Positions 1-5,116 of a stretch of 5,116 bases of DNA are shown piece after piece. Origin of the DNA: Pseudomonadota bacterium (GTDB lineage: Bacteria > Pseudomonadota > Alphaproteobacteria > Sphingomonadales > Sphingomonadaceae); the NCBI GenBank assembly GCA_023432995.1, contig JAEZES010000009.1, positions 1 to 5,116 on the forward strand, read 5' to 3'. Below the pieces are notes generated by a model that was given only the letters and a program-made list of their open reading frames with translations, was not told the DNA's origin and did not search any database. Numbering within the stretch: position 1 is the stretch's first letter; each line of letters begins with the position of its first letter. A program made the position numbers and the translations under genes.

Positions 1-99
1 CAAGCGCCGACCTACAATTTCGATCCGGGCCTGCTGGTGATGGAAATCGGCACCTTGCTCGCCTCGCTGGCCGCTCCTAGTGAGCGGGCGCATGCCTGA
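1..99 (+). CDS. holB: DNA polymerase III subunit delta prime, C-terminal end (partial)
   Basis: Only the last 32 codons are inside the window, read in frame 1 from the first base to the TGA at 97-99. The visible tail contains YNFDPGLLVMEIGTLLASLA, which resembles the end of alphaproteobacterial HolB. HolB is the delta prime subunit of the clamp-loader complex, which places the sliding clamp on DNA at the replication fork. Context supports this: in many alphaproteobacteria holB lies directly before metG and a tatD gene, as here. Its stop lies inside the start of metG, giving an 8-base overlap if metG starts at 92. The ATPase-like and collar regions are upstream of the window, so the call rests on a short tail plus gene order. 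Confidence 0.7.
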   Translation, partial: QAPTYNFDPGLLVMEIGTLLASLAAPSERAHA

Positions 100-1633
100 T
101 CCGTACTACCTGACCACCGCGATCCACTACCCGAACGGCCGGCCGCACATCGGCCACGCCTACGAGACGATCGCCGCCGACGTGCTGGCGCGGTTCCAGC
201 GCCTGCGCGGGCGCGAGGTGCGGTTCCAGACCGGGACCGACGAGCACGGGCTGAAGATGGCTCAGAAAGCGCGCGAGCTGGGGGTCACGCCGCGCGCCCT
301 TGCGGACGAGATGTCCGGCTACTTTCGCGAGTTGTTCGACAAACTGAACATTTCCTATGATCGGTTCATCCGCACCACAGAGGATGTCCACCACCAAGCC
401 AGCCAGGCGATCTGGCGGGCGATGGAAGCCAGCGGCGATCTCTACCTCGACCGCTACGAGGGTTGGTATTCGGTGCGCGACGAGGCCTATTACGACGAGA
501 GCGAGCTCATCCAGGGGGAGGGCGGGGAAAAGCTCTCGCCGCAGGGCACGCCGGTGGAATGGACCGTCGAGGAGAGCTGGTTCTTCCGCCTGTCGAAGTA
601 CCAGGAGCGGCTGCTCGCGCTGTACCGTGACAATCCGGAGTTCATTCGCCCGCAAACGCGGCTCAACGAGGTGCGCAGCTTCGTCGAAGGCGGGCTGCGC
701 GACCTGTCGGTCAGCCGCAGCAGCTTCGACTGGGGCGTCAAAGTCCCGGGCCACGAAGACCACGTGATGTACGTCTGGGTCGATGCGCTGACCAATTACC
801 TGACGGGCCTCGGCTATCCGGACCAGACACCGGAGATGGCGAAGTTCTGGCCAGCCGACCTGCATCTGATCGGCAAGGACATCGTCCGGTTCCACGCAGT
901 CTACTGGCCGGCGTTCCTGATGAGCGCCGGAATTTCGCTGCCCAAGGCAGTGTTCGGCCACGGTTTCCTGCTCAACCGAGGGGTCAAGGAATCGAAGACC
1001 CTCGGCAACACCTCGGATCCGGGCGAGCTGGCCGACCGCTACGGCGTCGATACCTTGCGCTACTTCCTGCTGCGCGAGTTCAGCTTCGGGCAGGACGGCA
1101 GCTGGTCGCACGAAGCGATCGTCAACCGCGCCAACGCCGAGCTCGCCAACAGCTTCGGCAACCTCGCGCAGCGGGTGATGAGCTTCATTGCCAAGAACTG
1201 CGGCGGGGCGATCGATCCGCAGAGCGCGGTCGAGACGGTCGACGCCGACTTGCGCGAGCGCGTCCGCCGCGCCTGCGCGGTCGACTTGCCCGAGGCGTTC
1301 GACAGGCTCGCCTTCGCCGCCGGCATCGAGGCGTGGATGCAAGCGGTCTTCGCCTGCAATGCTTACATCGACGAGCAGGCGCCGTGGGCGCTGCGCAAGA
1401 CCGATCCGGCCCGCATGGAGCGGGTACTGGCGACGCTGTGCGGCTGCATCCGCGACCTGGCCGTCGCAATTTCGCCCGTGACACCAAGCGCTTCGGCGAT
1501 GATCCTCGATGCGCTGTGCACTCCGCAGGGCGCGCGCGACTTCGCCGCGCTGGAGCAGGACACGAGCGCCGTGCGGGTCGACAATCCGCGGCCGGCGTTT
1601 CCCCGGCTCGAGCTTCCCGAGGAGGCGGCGTGA
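92..1633 (+). CDS. metG: Methionine--tRNA ligase (MetRS), short form without zinc knuckle
   Basis: A cytosolic class Ia synthetase of 513 residues that charges tRNA-Met with methionine using ATP. The HIGH motif is at residues 19-22 after the family-typical YYLTTAIHYPNG opening. The connective-peptide region (about 126-140, YSVRDEAYYDESEL) has no CxxC pairs, so this is the short zinc-free type. YVWVDALTNY is at 227-236 and KESKT stands in the KMSKS position at 299-303. The anticodon-binding helical domain includes NAELANSFGNL (about 348-358) and NAYIDEQAPW (423-432). There is no C-terminal EMAP-like tRNA-binding domain as in the roughly 677-residue E. coli enzyme. I chose ATG 92 because family members start just before PYY. 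A GTG at 80 would add MSGR but has no better ribosome site. It overlaps holB by 8 bases and the next gene by 1 base (TGATG). The M-to-E and S-to-T changes in the KMSKS loop are unusual, but both lysines and the central serine remain. Confidence 0.97.
   Translation: MPDPYYLTTAIHYPNGRPHIGHAYETIAADVLARFQRLRGREVRFQTGTDEHGLKMAQKARELGVTPRALADEMSGYFRELFDKLNISYDRFIRTTEDVHHQASQAIWRAMEASGDLYLDRYEGWYSVRDEAYYDESELIQGEGGEKLSPQGTPVEWTVEESWFFRLSKYQERLLALYRDNPEFIRPQTRLNEVRSFVEGGLRDLSVSRSSFDWGVKVPGHEDHVMYVWVDALTNYLTGLGYPDQTPEMAKFWPADLHLIGKDIVRFHAVYWPAFLMSAGISLPKAVFGHGFLLNRGVKESKTLGNTSDPGELADRYGVDTLRYFLLREFSFGQDGSWSHEAIVNRANAELANSFGNLAQRVMSFIAKNCGGAIDPQSAVETVDADLRERVRRACAVDLPEAFDRLAFAAGIEAWMQAVFACNAYIDEQAPWALRKTDPARMERVLATLCGCIRDLAVAISPVTPSASAMILDALCTPQGARDFAALEQDTSAVRVDNPRPAFPRLELPEEAA
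1619..1625 (+). promoter_or_regulatory. Strong Shine-Dalgarno site for tatD inside the end of metG
   Basis: GAGGAGG lies 7 bases before the ATG at 1633, within the last metG codons that encode the C-terminal EEAA. It is the clearest ribosome-binding site in this operon. Together with the TGATG stop/start overlap it fixes the tatD start and suggests independent loading or efficient re-initiation of ribosomes at tatD. The other junctions in the train have only weak purine-rich stretches. Confidence 0.7.
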
Positions 1634-2433
1634 TGCTGGTCGATAGCCACTGCCATCTCAACTACGAGGGTCTGGTCGAGACACAGAAGGCGGTGCTGTC
1701 CCGCGCACGCGCCGCCGGAGTGTCCGCATTCCTCAACATCTCGACCCGCCAGCGCGAATGGGGCGACGTCGTCGCCACCGCCGAGCGTGAGCCCGACGTA
1801 TGGGCCAGCATCGGCATCCATCCGCACGAGGCCGAGCAGCACGCCGACCTGGGCGAGGGCGCGCTGCTCGAAGCGGCGGCCCACCCGCGGGTGATCGCGA
1901 TCGGCGAAAGCGGGCTCGATTATTACTACGACAAGTCCGACCGCGCCGTGCAGCGCGCGCTGTTCCGAACGCATATCGCCGTGTCGCGCCAGACCGGGCT
2001 GCCGCTGATCGTGCACACGCGCGACGCCGAGGAGGACACGGTCGCGATCCTTGCCGAGGAACGGGCGAAGGGAGCTTTTCCGGCGCTGATCCATTGCTTC
2101 ACTGCGTCCGCCGAGTTCGGGCGCCGGGTGCTCGAGCTCGGGCTGACGATTTCCCTGTCGGGGATCATCACCTTCAAGAACGCCCGCGATCTGCAGGAAT
2201 TCGCGCCGGAAATTCCGGAGGACCGATTGCTGGTGGAGACCGACGGCCCGTTTCTTGCGCCGGTTCCACACCGCGGCAAGACCTGCGAACCGGCGTTCGT
2301 GCGCGACACCGCCGAGTTCGTCGCCGGCCTGCGCGGCGAGAGCGCCGAGGCGCTCGCGGCATACACCACGCGGAATTTCTTCGCGCTGTTCAGCAAGGCT
2401 CGGCCCGGCCCCGGGCAGGCGGCCGCCGCATGA
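1633..2433 (+). CDS. TatD family metal-dependent hydrolase / DNase (YcfH-like)
   Basis: A 266-residue protein with the full metal-site pattern of the TatD amidohydrolase-superfamily barrel. HxH is at residues 6-8 (DSHCH), and the metal-bridging Glu92 sits in GESGLDYYYD. His128 lies in LIVHTRDAEED, His154 in LIHCF, and Asp204 in ETDGPFLAPVPHRGK. Characterised relatives are 3'-5' deoxyribonucleases acting on DNA ends and some RNA, with roles in repair and DNA turnover. The name comes from the tat operon, but protein export is not its job. Length matches the family (about 260). It starts in a TGATG overlap with metG behind a strong ribosome site and ends in an ATGA overlap with the MBL gene. Nothing is missing from the active site. 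The family call is firm, but the physiological substrate and the exact paralogue (TatD, YcfH or YjjV type) are not settled by sequence; the position after metG favours the YcfH type. Confidence 0.95.
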   Translation: MLVDSHCHLNYEGLVETQKAVLSRARAAGVSAFLNISTRQREWGDVVATAEREPDVWASIGIHPHEAEQHADLGEGALLEAAAHPRVIAIGESGLDYYYDKSDRAVQRALFRTHIAVSRQTGLPLIVHTRDAEEDTVAILAEERAKGAFPALIHCFTASAEFGRRVLELGLTISLSGIITFKNARDLQEFAPEIPEDRLLVETDGPFLAPVPHRGKTCEPAFVRDTAEFVAGLRGESAEALAAYTTRNFFALFSKARPGPGQAAAA

Positions 2434-3197
2434 AGCTTGTCGTGCTCGGCTGTGGCACCTCGACCGGCGTGCCGCGGATCGGCAATGACTGGGGCGAGTG
2501 CGATCCGAGCGAGCCGAAGAACCGGCGCACGCGCGTGTCGATCCTGGTCGAGAGCGATGCCGGCGCGCGGCTGCTGGTCGACACCTCGACCGACTTACGC
2601 CAGCAGCTGCTCGACAACGGCATCGACAAGGTCGACGCGGTGTTCTGGACCCACGACCATGCCGATCATTGCCACGGCATCGACGATCTGCGGCCGATGC
2701 GCTTCAACCGCAACGCGCCGCTGCCGGGGTTCGCCTCGGCGCAGACGGCGCAGAGCCTGCGGCAGCGCTTCAGCTACGTGTTCTCGGGCCGCTACGGCTA
2801 CCCGACGATCGTCCACCTCGAAACGCTCGACCACGTCCGGATTCACGCCGGGTTCGCGATCGACTCGGTCGAGATGCCTCACGGGCCGACCATGAGCACC
2901 GGTTTCAGGTTCGAAGCGGATGGAAAATCAATCGCGTATGCGACGGACTTCAGCGAGATTTCCACTGAAATGGAAGCCTTGTTCACGGGCGTCGACATCC
3001 TCGTCACCGATTGCCTGCGCCGCGAGCCGCATCCGACGCACGCCAGCCTGGCGACGGCGCTCGAGTTGCACGCGCGGTGCCGACCGGGCACGACCGTGCT
3101 GACGCATCTCGACAAGAGCATGGATTATGCCACGCTGTCGGCCGAGGTGCCGCCGCACGTGCGGGTCGGCTTCGACGGGATGGAACTGATCGCATGA
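2430..3197 (+). CDS. MBL-fold metallo-hydrolase, PhnP/COG1235-like
   Basis: A 255-residue metallo-beta-lactamase-fold protein with an intact two-metal site. It opens with the subgroup signature GCGTSTGVP (residues 7-15). The HxHxDH motif is THDHADH (74-80), followed by GIDDLRPM. His151 (MPHG), Asp173 (YATDFSEI) and His226 (LTHLDKSMDY) complete the ligand set. The closest characterised relative I recognise is PhnP, a phosphodiesterase acting on cyclic ribose phosphates in phosphonate breakdown. No phosphonate-lyase genes are nearby, so here it is more likely a housekeeping phosphodiesterase of unknown substrate. It lacks the N-terminal PhnP zinc-binding cysteine cluster as far as I can judge. 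Only Cys8 and Cys25 lie in the first 30 residues. ATGA overlaps at both ends tie it to the TatD nuclease and the small membrane protein, which argues for co-expression. Fold and metal site are secure; the substrate is not known. Confidence 0.93.
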   Translation: MKLVVLGCGTSTGVPRIGNDWGECDPSEPKNRRTRVSILVESDAGARLLVDTSTDLRQQLLDNGIDKVDAVFWTHDHADHCHGIDDLRPMRFNRNAPLPGFASAQTAQSLRQRFSYVFSGRYGYPTIVHLETLDHVRIHAGFAIDSVEMPHGPTMSTGFRFEADGKSIAYATDFSEISTEMEALFTGVDILVTDCLRREPHPTHASLATALELHARCRPGTTVLTHLDKSMDYATLSAEVPPHVRVGFDGMELIA

Positions 3198-3364
3198 ACG
3201 AATACGGCTGGGTCTCGCTGATCGCGCTGACCGGCTGGCTCGTCCTGATGATCGGGGCGTATCGATCCTATCGGGCGGACGCAAAGAAGACCTGGCTGAT
3301 GGTGGTTGCCTGGATGGGGTTGTTTCTGCTGGTCACCGGCGTCTTCGTGGCGGTCGGCGGATGA
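3194..3364 (+). CDS. Small two-helix membrane protein, function unknown
   Basis: A 56-residue ORF that begins in an ATGA overlap with the MBL hydrolase, which is the main evidence that it is translated. It has two hydrophobic stretches, about residues 4-23 and 34-54, joined by a polar basic loop (RSYRADAKK, 24-32). That predicts a helical hairpin in the inner membrane with the positive loop in the cytoplasm and both ends outside by the positive-inside rule. No enzymatic motif or cysteine is present, and no signal peptide cleavage site is evident. Codon use is GC-rich like its neighbours. I do not recognise a named family. Similar short hypothetical membrane proteins follow MBL genes in related genomes as I recall, but this is not verified. 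It is the last gene of the train before the 58-base gap. Confidence 0.75.
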   Translation: MNEYGWVSLIALTGWLVLMIGAYRSYRADAKKTWLMVVAWMGLFLLVTGVFVAVGG

Positions 3365-3422
3365 GGGGAAGCCCGTTCCGATGTCGCCTTTAATTTAACA
3401 TAATATATATTATCATCCTGAG
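3365..3422 (+). promoter_or_regulatory. AT-rich promoter/operator region of mazG
   Basis: This is the only true intergenic space between plus-strand genes. Bases 3389-3413 contain a single G/C base in 25, against a background of about two-thirds G+C, which marks a likely melting region. Possible -10 boxes are CATAAT (3399-3404), TATATT (3406-3411) and TATTAT (3408-3413). A weak -35 candidate TTCCGA (3376-3381) is spaced 17 bases from the first. The two downstream boxes would start transcription within a few bases of the mazG ATG at 3423, giving a leaderless or nearly leaderless mRNA. No Shine-Dalgarno sequence precedes that ATG (CATCCTGAG). No GC hairpin with a T run is seen, so I find no terminator for the upstream operon here. 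Confidence 0.55.
3400..3413. repeat. Perfect 14-base AT palindrome
   Basis: ATAATATATATTAT reads identically on both strands and consists only of A and T. It lies 9 bases before the mazG start and overlaps every plausible -10 box. A dyad here could be an operator whose bound dimer blocks RNA polymerase. It could also be nothing more than the consequence of an AT-only promoter core, since alternating AT tracts are often self-complementary. I could not match it to a named regulator. Confidence 0.6.
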
Positions 3423-4196
3423 ATGTCCGAGCAACTCGACCGCCTCCTCCGCATCATGGCCACGCTTCGCGACCCCGACCACGGTTGCGCCTGGGACCGT
3501 GCGCAAAGGTTCGAGACGATCGTCCCGCACACGATCGAGGAAGCCTACGAGGTGGCCGACGCGGTCGCCCGCGGCGACATCAACGACATTCGCGACGAGC
3601 TTGGCGACCTGCTGTTCCAGGTCATCTTCCAGTCGCGCATCGCCGAGGAAGCCGGACTGTTCGGGTTCGACGACGTCGCTCGATCCATTTCCGATAAGCT
3701 CGAGGCCCGCCATCCGCACATCTTCGCCGGCGCCGAACCGCCCGGCGAAGCGCGCGACGAACGCTGGGAAGCGCTCAAGTCGGCCGAACGCGCCCAGAAG
3801 GGGGCGACCAGCGCGCTGGACGGGGTCGCCCGGGCACTGCCGGCGCTGATGCGGGCCGAGAAGCTGCAAAAGCGCGCGGCGCGGCAGGGGTTCGATTGGG
3901 GCGACACCGCCGGACCAGCGGACAAGCTGGCCGAGGAGATCGCCGAGCTGGCCGATGCGCCGCCCGACGAACGCTCCGAAGAAGCCGGCGACCTGTTGTT
4001 CGCGGCGGTCAACCTGGTTCGGGCTTACGGCATCGGTGCCGAGGAGGCGCTGCGCGCCGCCAACGACAAGTTCGAGCGGCGCTTCCGCGCCATGGAGGCG
4101 CTCGCCGGCGGGGCCTTTGCCAGCCTCTCGCTCGAACAGCAGGAAGCGCTGTGGCAGCAGGTCAAGCGCGAGGAAGCCGCTCAGCCTTCGGCGTGA
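3423..4196 (+). CDS. mazG: Nucleoside triphosphate pyrophosphohydrolase MazG
   Basis: A 257-residue protein with two tandem MazG domains, close to the length of E. coli MazG (263). The enzyme hydrolyses (d)NTPs to monophosphates plus pyrophosphate, cleaning non-canonical nucleotides and, in E. coli, influencing ppGpp and the MazEF response. In the N-terminal domain the GCAWD signature is at residues 21-25, the metal-binding EExxE at 39-43 and DELGD at 58-62. In the C-terminal domain the second set is EEIAE (171-175) with EEAGD (186-190), preceded by the usual AEKLQKRAARQGFDW linker (145-159). Both acidic metal sites look complete. ATG 3423 gives the normal N-terminus, MSEQLDRLLRIMATLRDP; the internal Met12 would remove part of it. 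It has its own AT-rich promoter-like region, no evident Shine-Dalgarno site, and its 3' end overlaps the opposing sulfotransferase gene by 16 bases. No mazEF toxin genes are visible here. Confidence 0.96.
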   Translation: MSEQLDRLLRIMATLRDPDHGCAWDRAQRFETIVPHTIEEAYEVADAVARGDINDIRDELGDLLFQVIFQSRIAEEAGLFGFDDVARSISDKLEARHPHIFAGAEPPGEARDERWEALKSAERAQKGATSALDGVARALPALMRAEKLQKRAARQGFDWGDTAGPADKLAEEIAELADAPPDERSEEAGDLLFAAVNLVRAYGIGAEEALRAANDKFERRFRAMEALAGGAFASLSLEQQEALWQQVKREEAAQPSA

Positions 4197-4939
4197 CGCT
4201 CGGCCCAGGCGCGCGCGCCCACTTGCGACTGGCGCTCGATCGCCGGCACCGCGACCGCCGCCAGCGGGTCGAGTTCGACGCCGAGATAGTCGGCCACGGC
4301 CTGTGTTGCCGCCGCCGGGTCGGCGAGCACGTCCTCGTACCAGAGGGCGAGCGGCTCGACGCGCAAGTCGGCGAACATCCGCCGCCAGGTCTCCTCCTGC
4401 TGCGCAATCAGCCGTTCGGCATTGCCCATGGCGATCGGTGAGTATTCGGGCTCTGGCCGGTCGTCGGTTTCCTGCTCCTTGCGCCAGATGCCCGAGAGCA
4501 GCGCGCGGGCGTAGGAAATCACGTGGGCCGTCCGGTCGCGGCGATGCAGCTGCACCACTTTCGCCGCCCGGCCGCGGCGGAACAGCGTGCGCATGACCTC
4601 GGTCACCAGAGCCGGGTTGGCCTGGAACAAGCCTTCGAACTGGAGCGGGAAAGCCTTGAGGCCGAAGACCCCGTTGGGCGAGGACCGCGTTTCCAGCACA
4701 CGGCGCCAGGTTTCGTGCTGGGCGGAGGGAGACTCGCTGGCGAAACCGTACGGCCCCCGCGGCTCGAAGTTGAGGTATTCGAGCGGCGCGCCGAGGCACC
4801 CCGTCGACCACAGCAGGTGGCTGACGAACGTGCTCCCGCTGCGTGGCACCGAGGCGAGCAGCCAGGGTCGTTCGGGCGCGCCCTTGCGCGTCGGAAAGTC
4901 GAACTCGGGTTCGTAGCCGGTCACCACCCGCTCGGCCAT
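4181..4939 (-). CDS. Stf0-type sulfotransferase
   Basis: A 252-residue protein that fits the Stf0 (trehalose 2-sulfotransferase-like) family, which transfers sulfate from PAPS to a hydroxyl of a sugar, lipid or other small molecule. The 5'-phosphosulfate loop is PRSGST at residues 32-37 after the strand WLLASV. GAPLEYLN (50-57) carries Glu54 at the place of the proposed Stf0 catalytic base. FGLKAFPLQF (92-101) follows. The 3'-phosphate-binding region is VVQLHRRDRTAHVISYARAL (128-147, Arg133/134 and Ser142), and YEDVLADP (201-208) is the typical late motif. No signal peptide or membrane span is seen, so it is probably cytosolic. The start is 5 bases after the hflX stop with a close AGGGG (4942-4946), suggesting co-transcription with hflX. 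Its substrate cannot be read from the sequence. A glycolipid, a sugar or a hydroxylated carotenoid are possibilities in sphingomonads, as inference only. It looks like an accessory gene among housekeeping genes. Confidence 0.88.
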   Translation of the reverse strand: MAERVVTGYEPEFDFPTRKGAPERPWLLASVPRSGSTFVSHLLWSTGCLGAPLEYLNFEPRGPYGFASESPSAQHETWRRVLETRSSPNGVFGLKAFPLQFEGLFQANPALVTEVMRTLFRRGRAAKVVQLHRRDRTAHVISYARALLSGIWRKEQETDDRPEPEYSPIAMGNAERLIAQQEETWRRMFADLRVEPLALWYEDVLADPAAATQAVADYLGVELDPLAAVAVPAIERQSQVGARAWAERHAEG

Positions 4940-4944
4940 CGCCC

Positions 4945-5116
4945 CTAGCTCTCGAGCGCTTCGAAGCGGCCGAATTCCTTGTCTGTCAGGCGCACCTCGA
5001 TCCGGCGCAAGGGCCCCTCCGCGCCCTCGCCCGCCTCTTCCTCGGCCAGCACTTCGCCGTGCGAATGCAGCCAGGCGATCCTCGCCCCGTCGCGCGCCGG
5101 CAGGGTGATCGTATGC
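4945..5116 (-). CDS. hflX: GTPase HflX, C-terminal end (partial)
   Basis: The last 56 codons before a TAG at 4947-4945, with the rest of the gene beyond the right edge. The tail contains ITLPARDGARIAWLHSHGEV and ends in RIEVRLTDKEFGRFEAL. This matches the C-terminal domain of alphaproteobacterial HflX, where a beta strand, a WLH..GEVL turn and a closing strand follow the GTPase domain. HflX is a ribosome-associated GTPase that splits stalled or stressed 70S ribosomes. Context agrees: hflX usually lies next to hfq and near mazG in alphaproteobacteria. An acidic insertion, EEEAGEGAEG (25-34), separates the two conserved halves. The GTP-binding motifs cannot be inspected here, so the call depends on the tail and synteny. 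Confidence 0.75.
   Translation of the reverse strand, partial: HTITLPARDGARIAWLHSHGEVLAEEEAGEGAEGPLRRIEVRLTDKEFGRFEALES

Noticed and set aside
77..1342. A 421-codon open frame on the minus strand opposite metG
   Set aside because: It is the mirror of a well-supported metG in GC-rich DNA, where stop codons are rare on the opposite strand. Its protein is Arg/Val/Ala-rich, with no recognisable motif.
1333..1632. N-terminal extension of the TatD frame by 100 codons upstream of 1633
   Set aside because: The extension lies inside metG in another frame and has low-complexity composition. The family start is MLVDSHCH at 1633, preceded by a strong Shine-Dalgarno site.
1800..2429. Upstream extension of the MBL hydrolase frame
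   Set aside because: The added residues are Arg-rich shadow of tatD. The MBL fold begins at MKLVVLGCGTSTG from the ATG at 2430.
3365..3388. Rho-independent terminator after the small membrane protein gene
   Set aside because: I found no GC-rich inverted repeat followed by a T run; the T/A-rich stretch alone is not a terminator.
3390..3413. CtrA-like TTAA-N7-TTAA site in the AT-rich block
   Set aside because: TTAA occurs at 3390 and 3395 but neither has a matching TTAA seven bases on; the best partner is TAAT, so the match is no better than expected in AT-only sequence.
3423..4196. MazG as part of a toxin-antitoxin or phage-defence cassette
   Set aside because: It is the ordinary full-length two-domain housekeeping MazG, and no mazEF or defence genes are adjacent.
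3390..4811. A 473-codon minus-strand frame running across mazG and the sulfotransferase
   Set aside because: It overlaps two genes with complete family motifs, is Arg/Gly/Ala-rich, and starts in a different frame inside the sulfotransferase gene. It is a high-GC shadow.

Overview
The window is GC-rich (by eye about two-thirds G+C) and densely packed with housekeeping genes. Gene order (holB end, metG, tatD-type nuclease, PhnP-like MBL hydrolase, then mazG near hflX) and the protein sequences point to an alphaproteobacterium, most likely in the Sphingomonadales (Sphingomonas, Novosphingobium or Erythrobacter-like). The taxonomic call is an inference from remembered family sequences and synteny, not from a search.

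Layout. Bases 1-3364 hold a tight plus-strand gene train: the last 32 codons of a probable holB (DNA polymerase III delta prime), metG (methionyl-tRNA synthetase), a TatD-family metal-dependent nuclease, a metallo-beta-lactamase-fold hydrolase of the PhnP type, and a 56-residue two-helix membrane protein. Every junction overlaps by 1-8 bases, so this is almost certainly one translationally coupled operon. A 58-base gap follows, the only real intergenic space in the window. It contains a strikingly AT-rich block with a perfect 14-base palindrome directly before mazG, which encodes a nucleoside triphosphate pyrophosphohydrolase with two MazG domains.

From the right edge, minus-strand genes run toward mazG: the C-terminal 56 codons of a probable hflX (ribosome-associated GTPase), then, 5 bases on, a Stf0-type sulfotransferase whose 3' end overlaps the 3' end of mazG by 16 bases.

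Functionally the window is mostly information processing and housekeeping: clamp loading, tRNA charging, DNA end processing or repair, nucleotide-pool cleaning and ribosome rescue. The sulfotransferase is the one gene outside that theme and looks like an accessory gene between hflX and mazG. I do not see a mobile element, CRISPR array, RNA gene or an evident new defence system. The points most worth a second look are the AT-rich palindrome before mazG, the degenerate KMSKS motif of MetG, the Stf0 gene and its overlap with mazG, and the small membrane protein.
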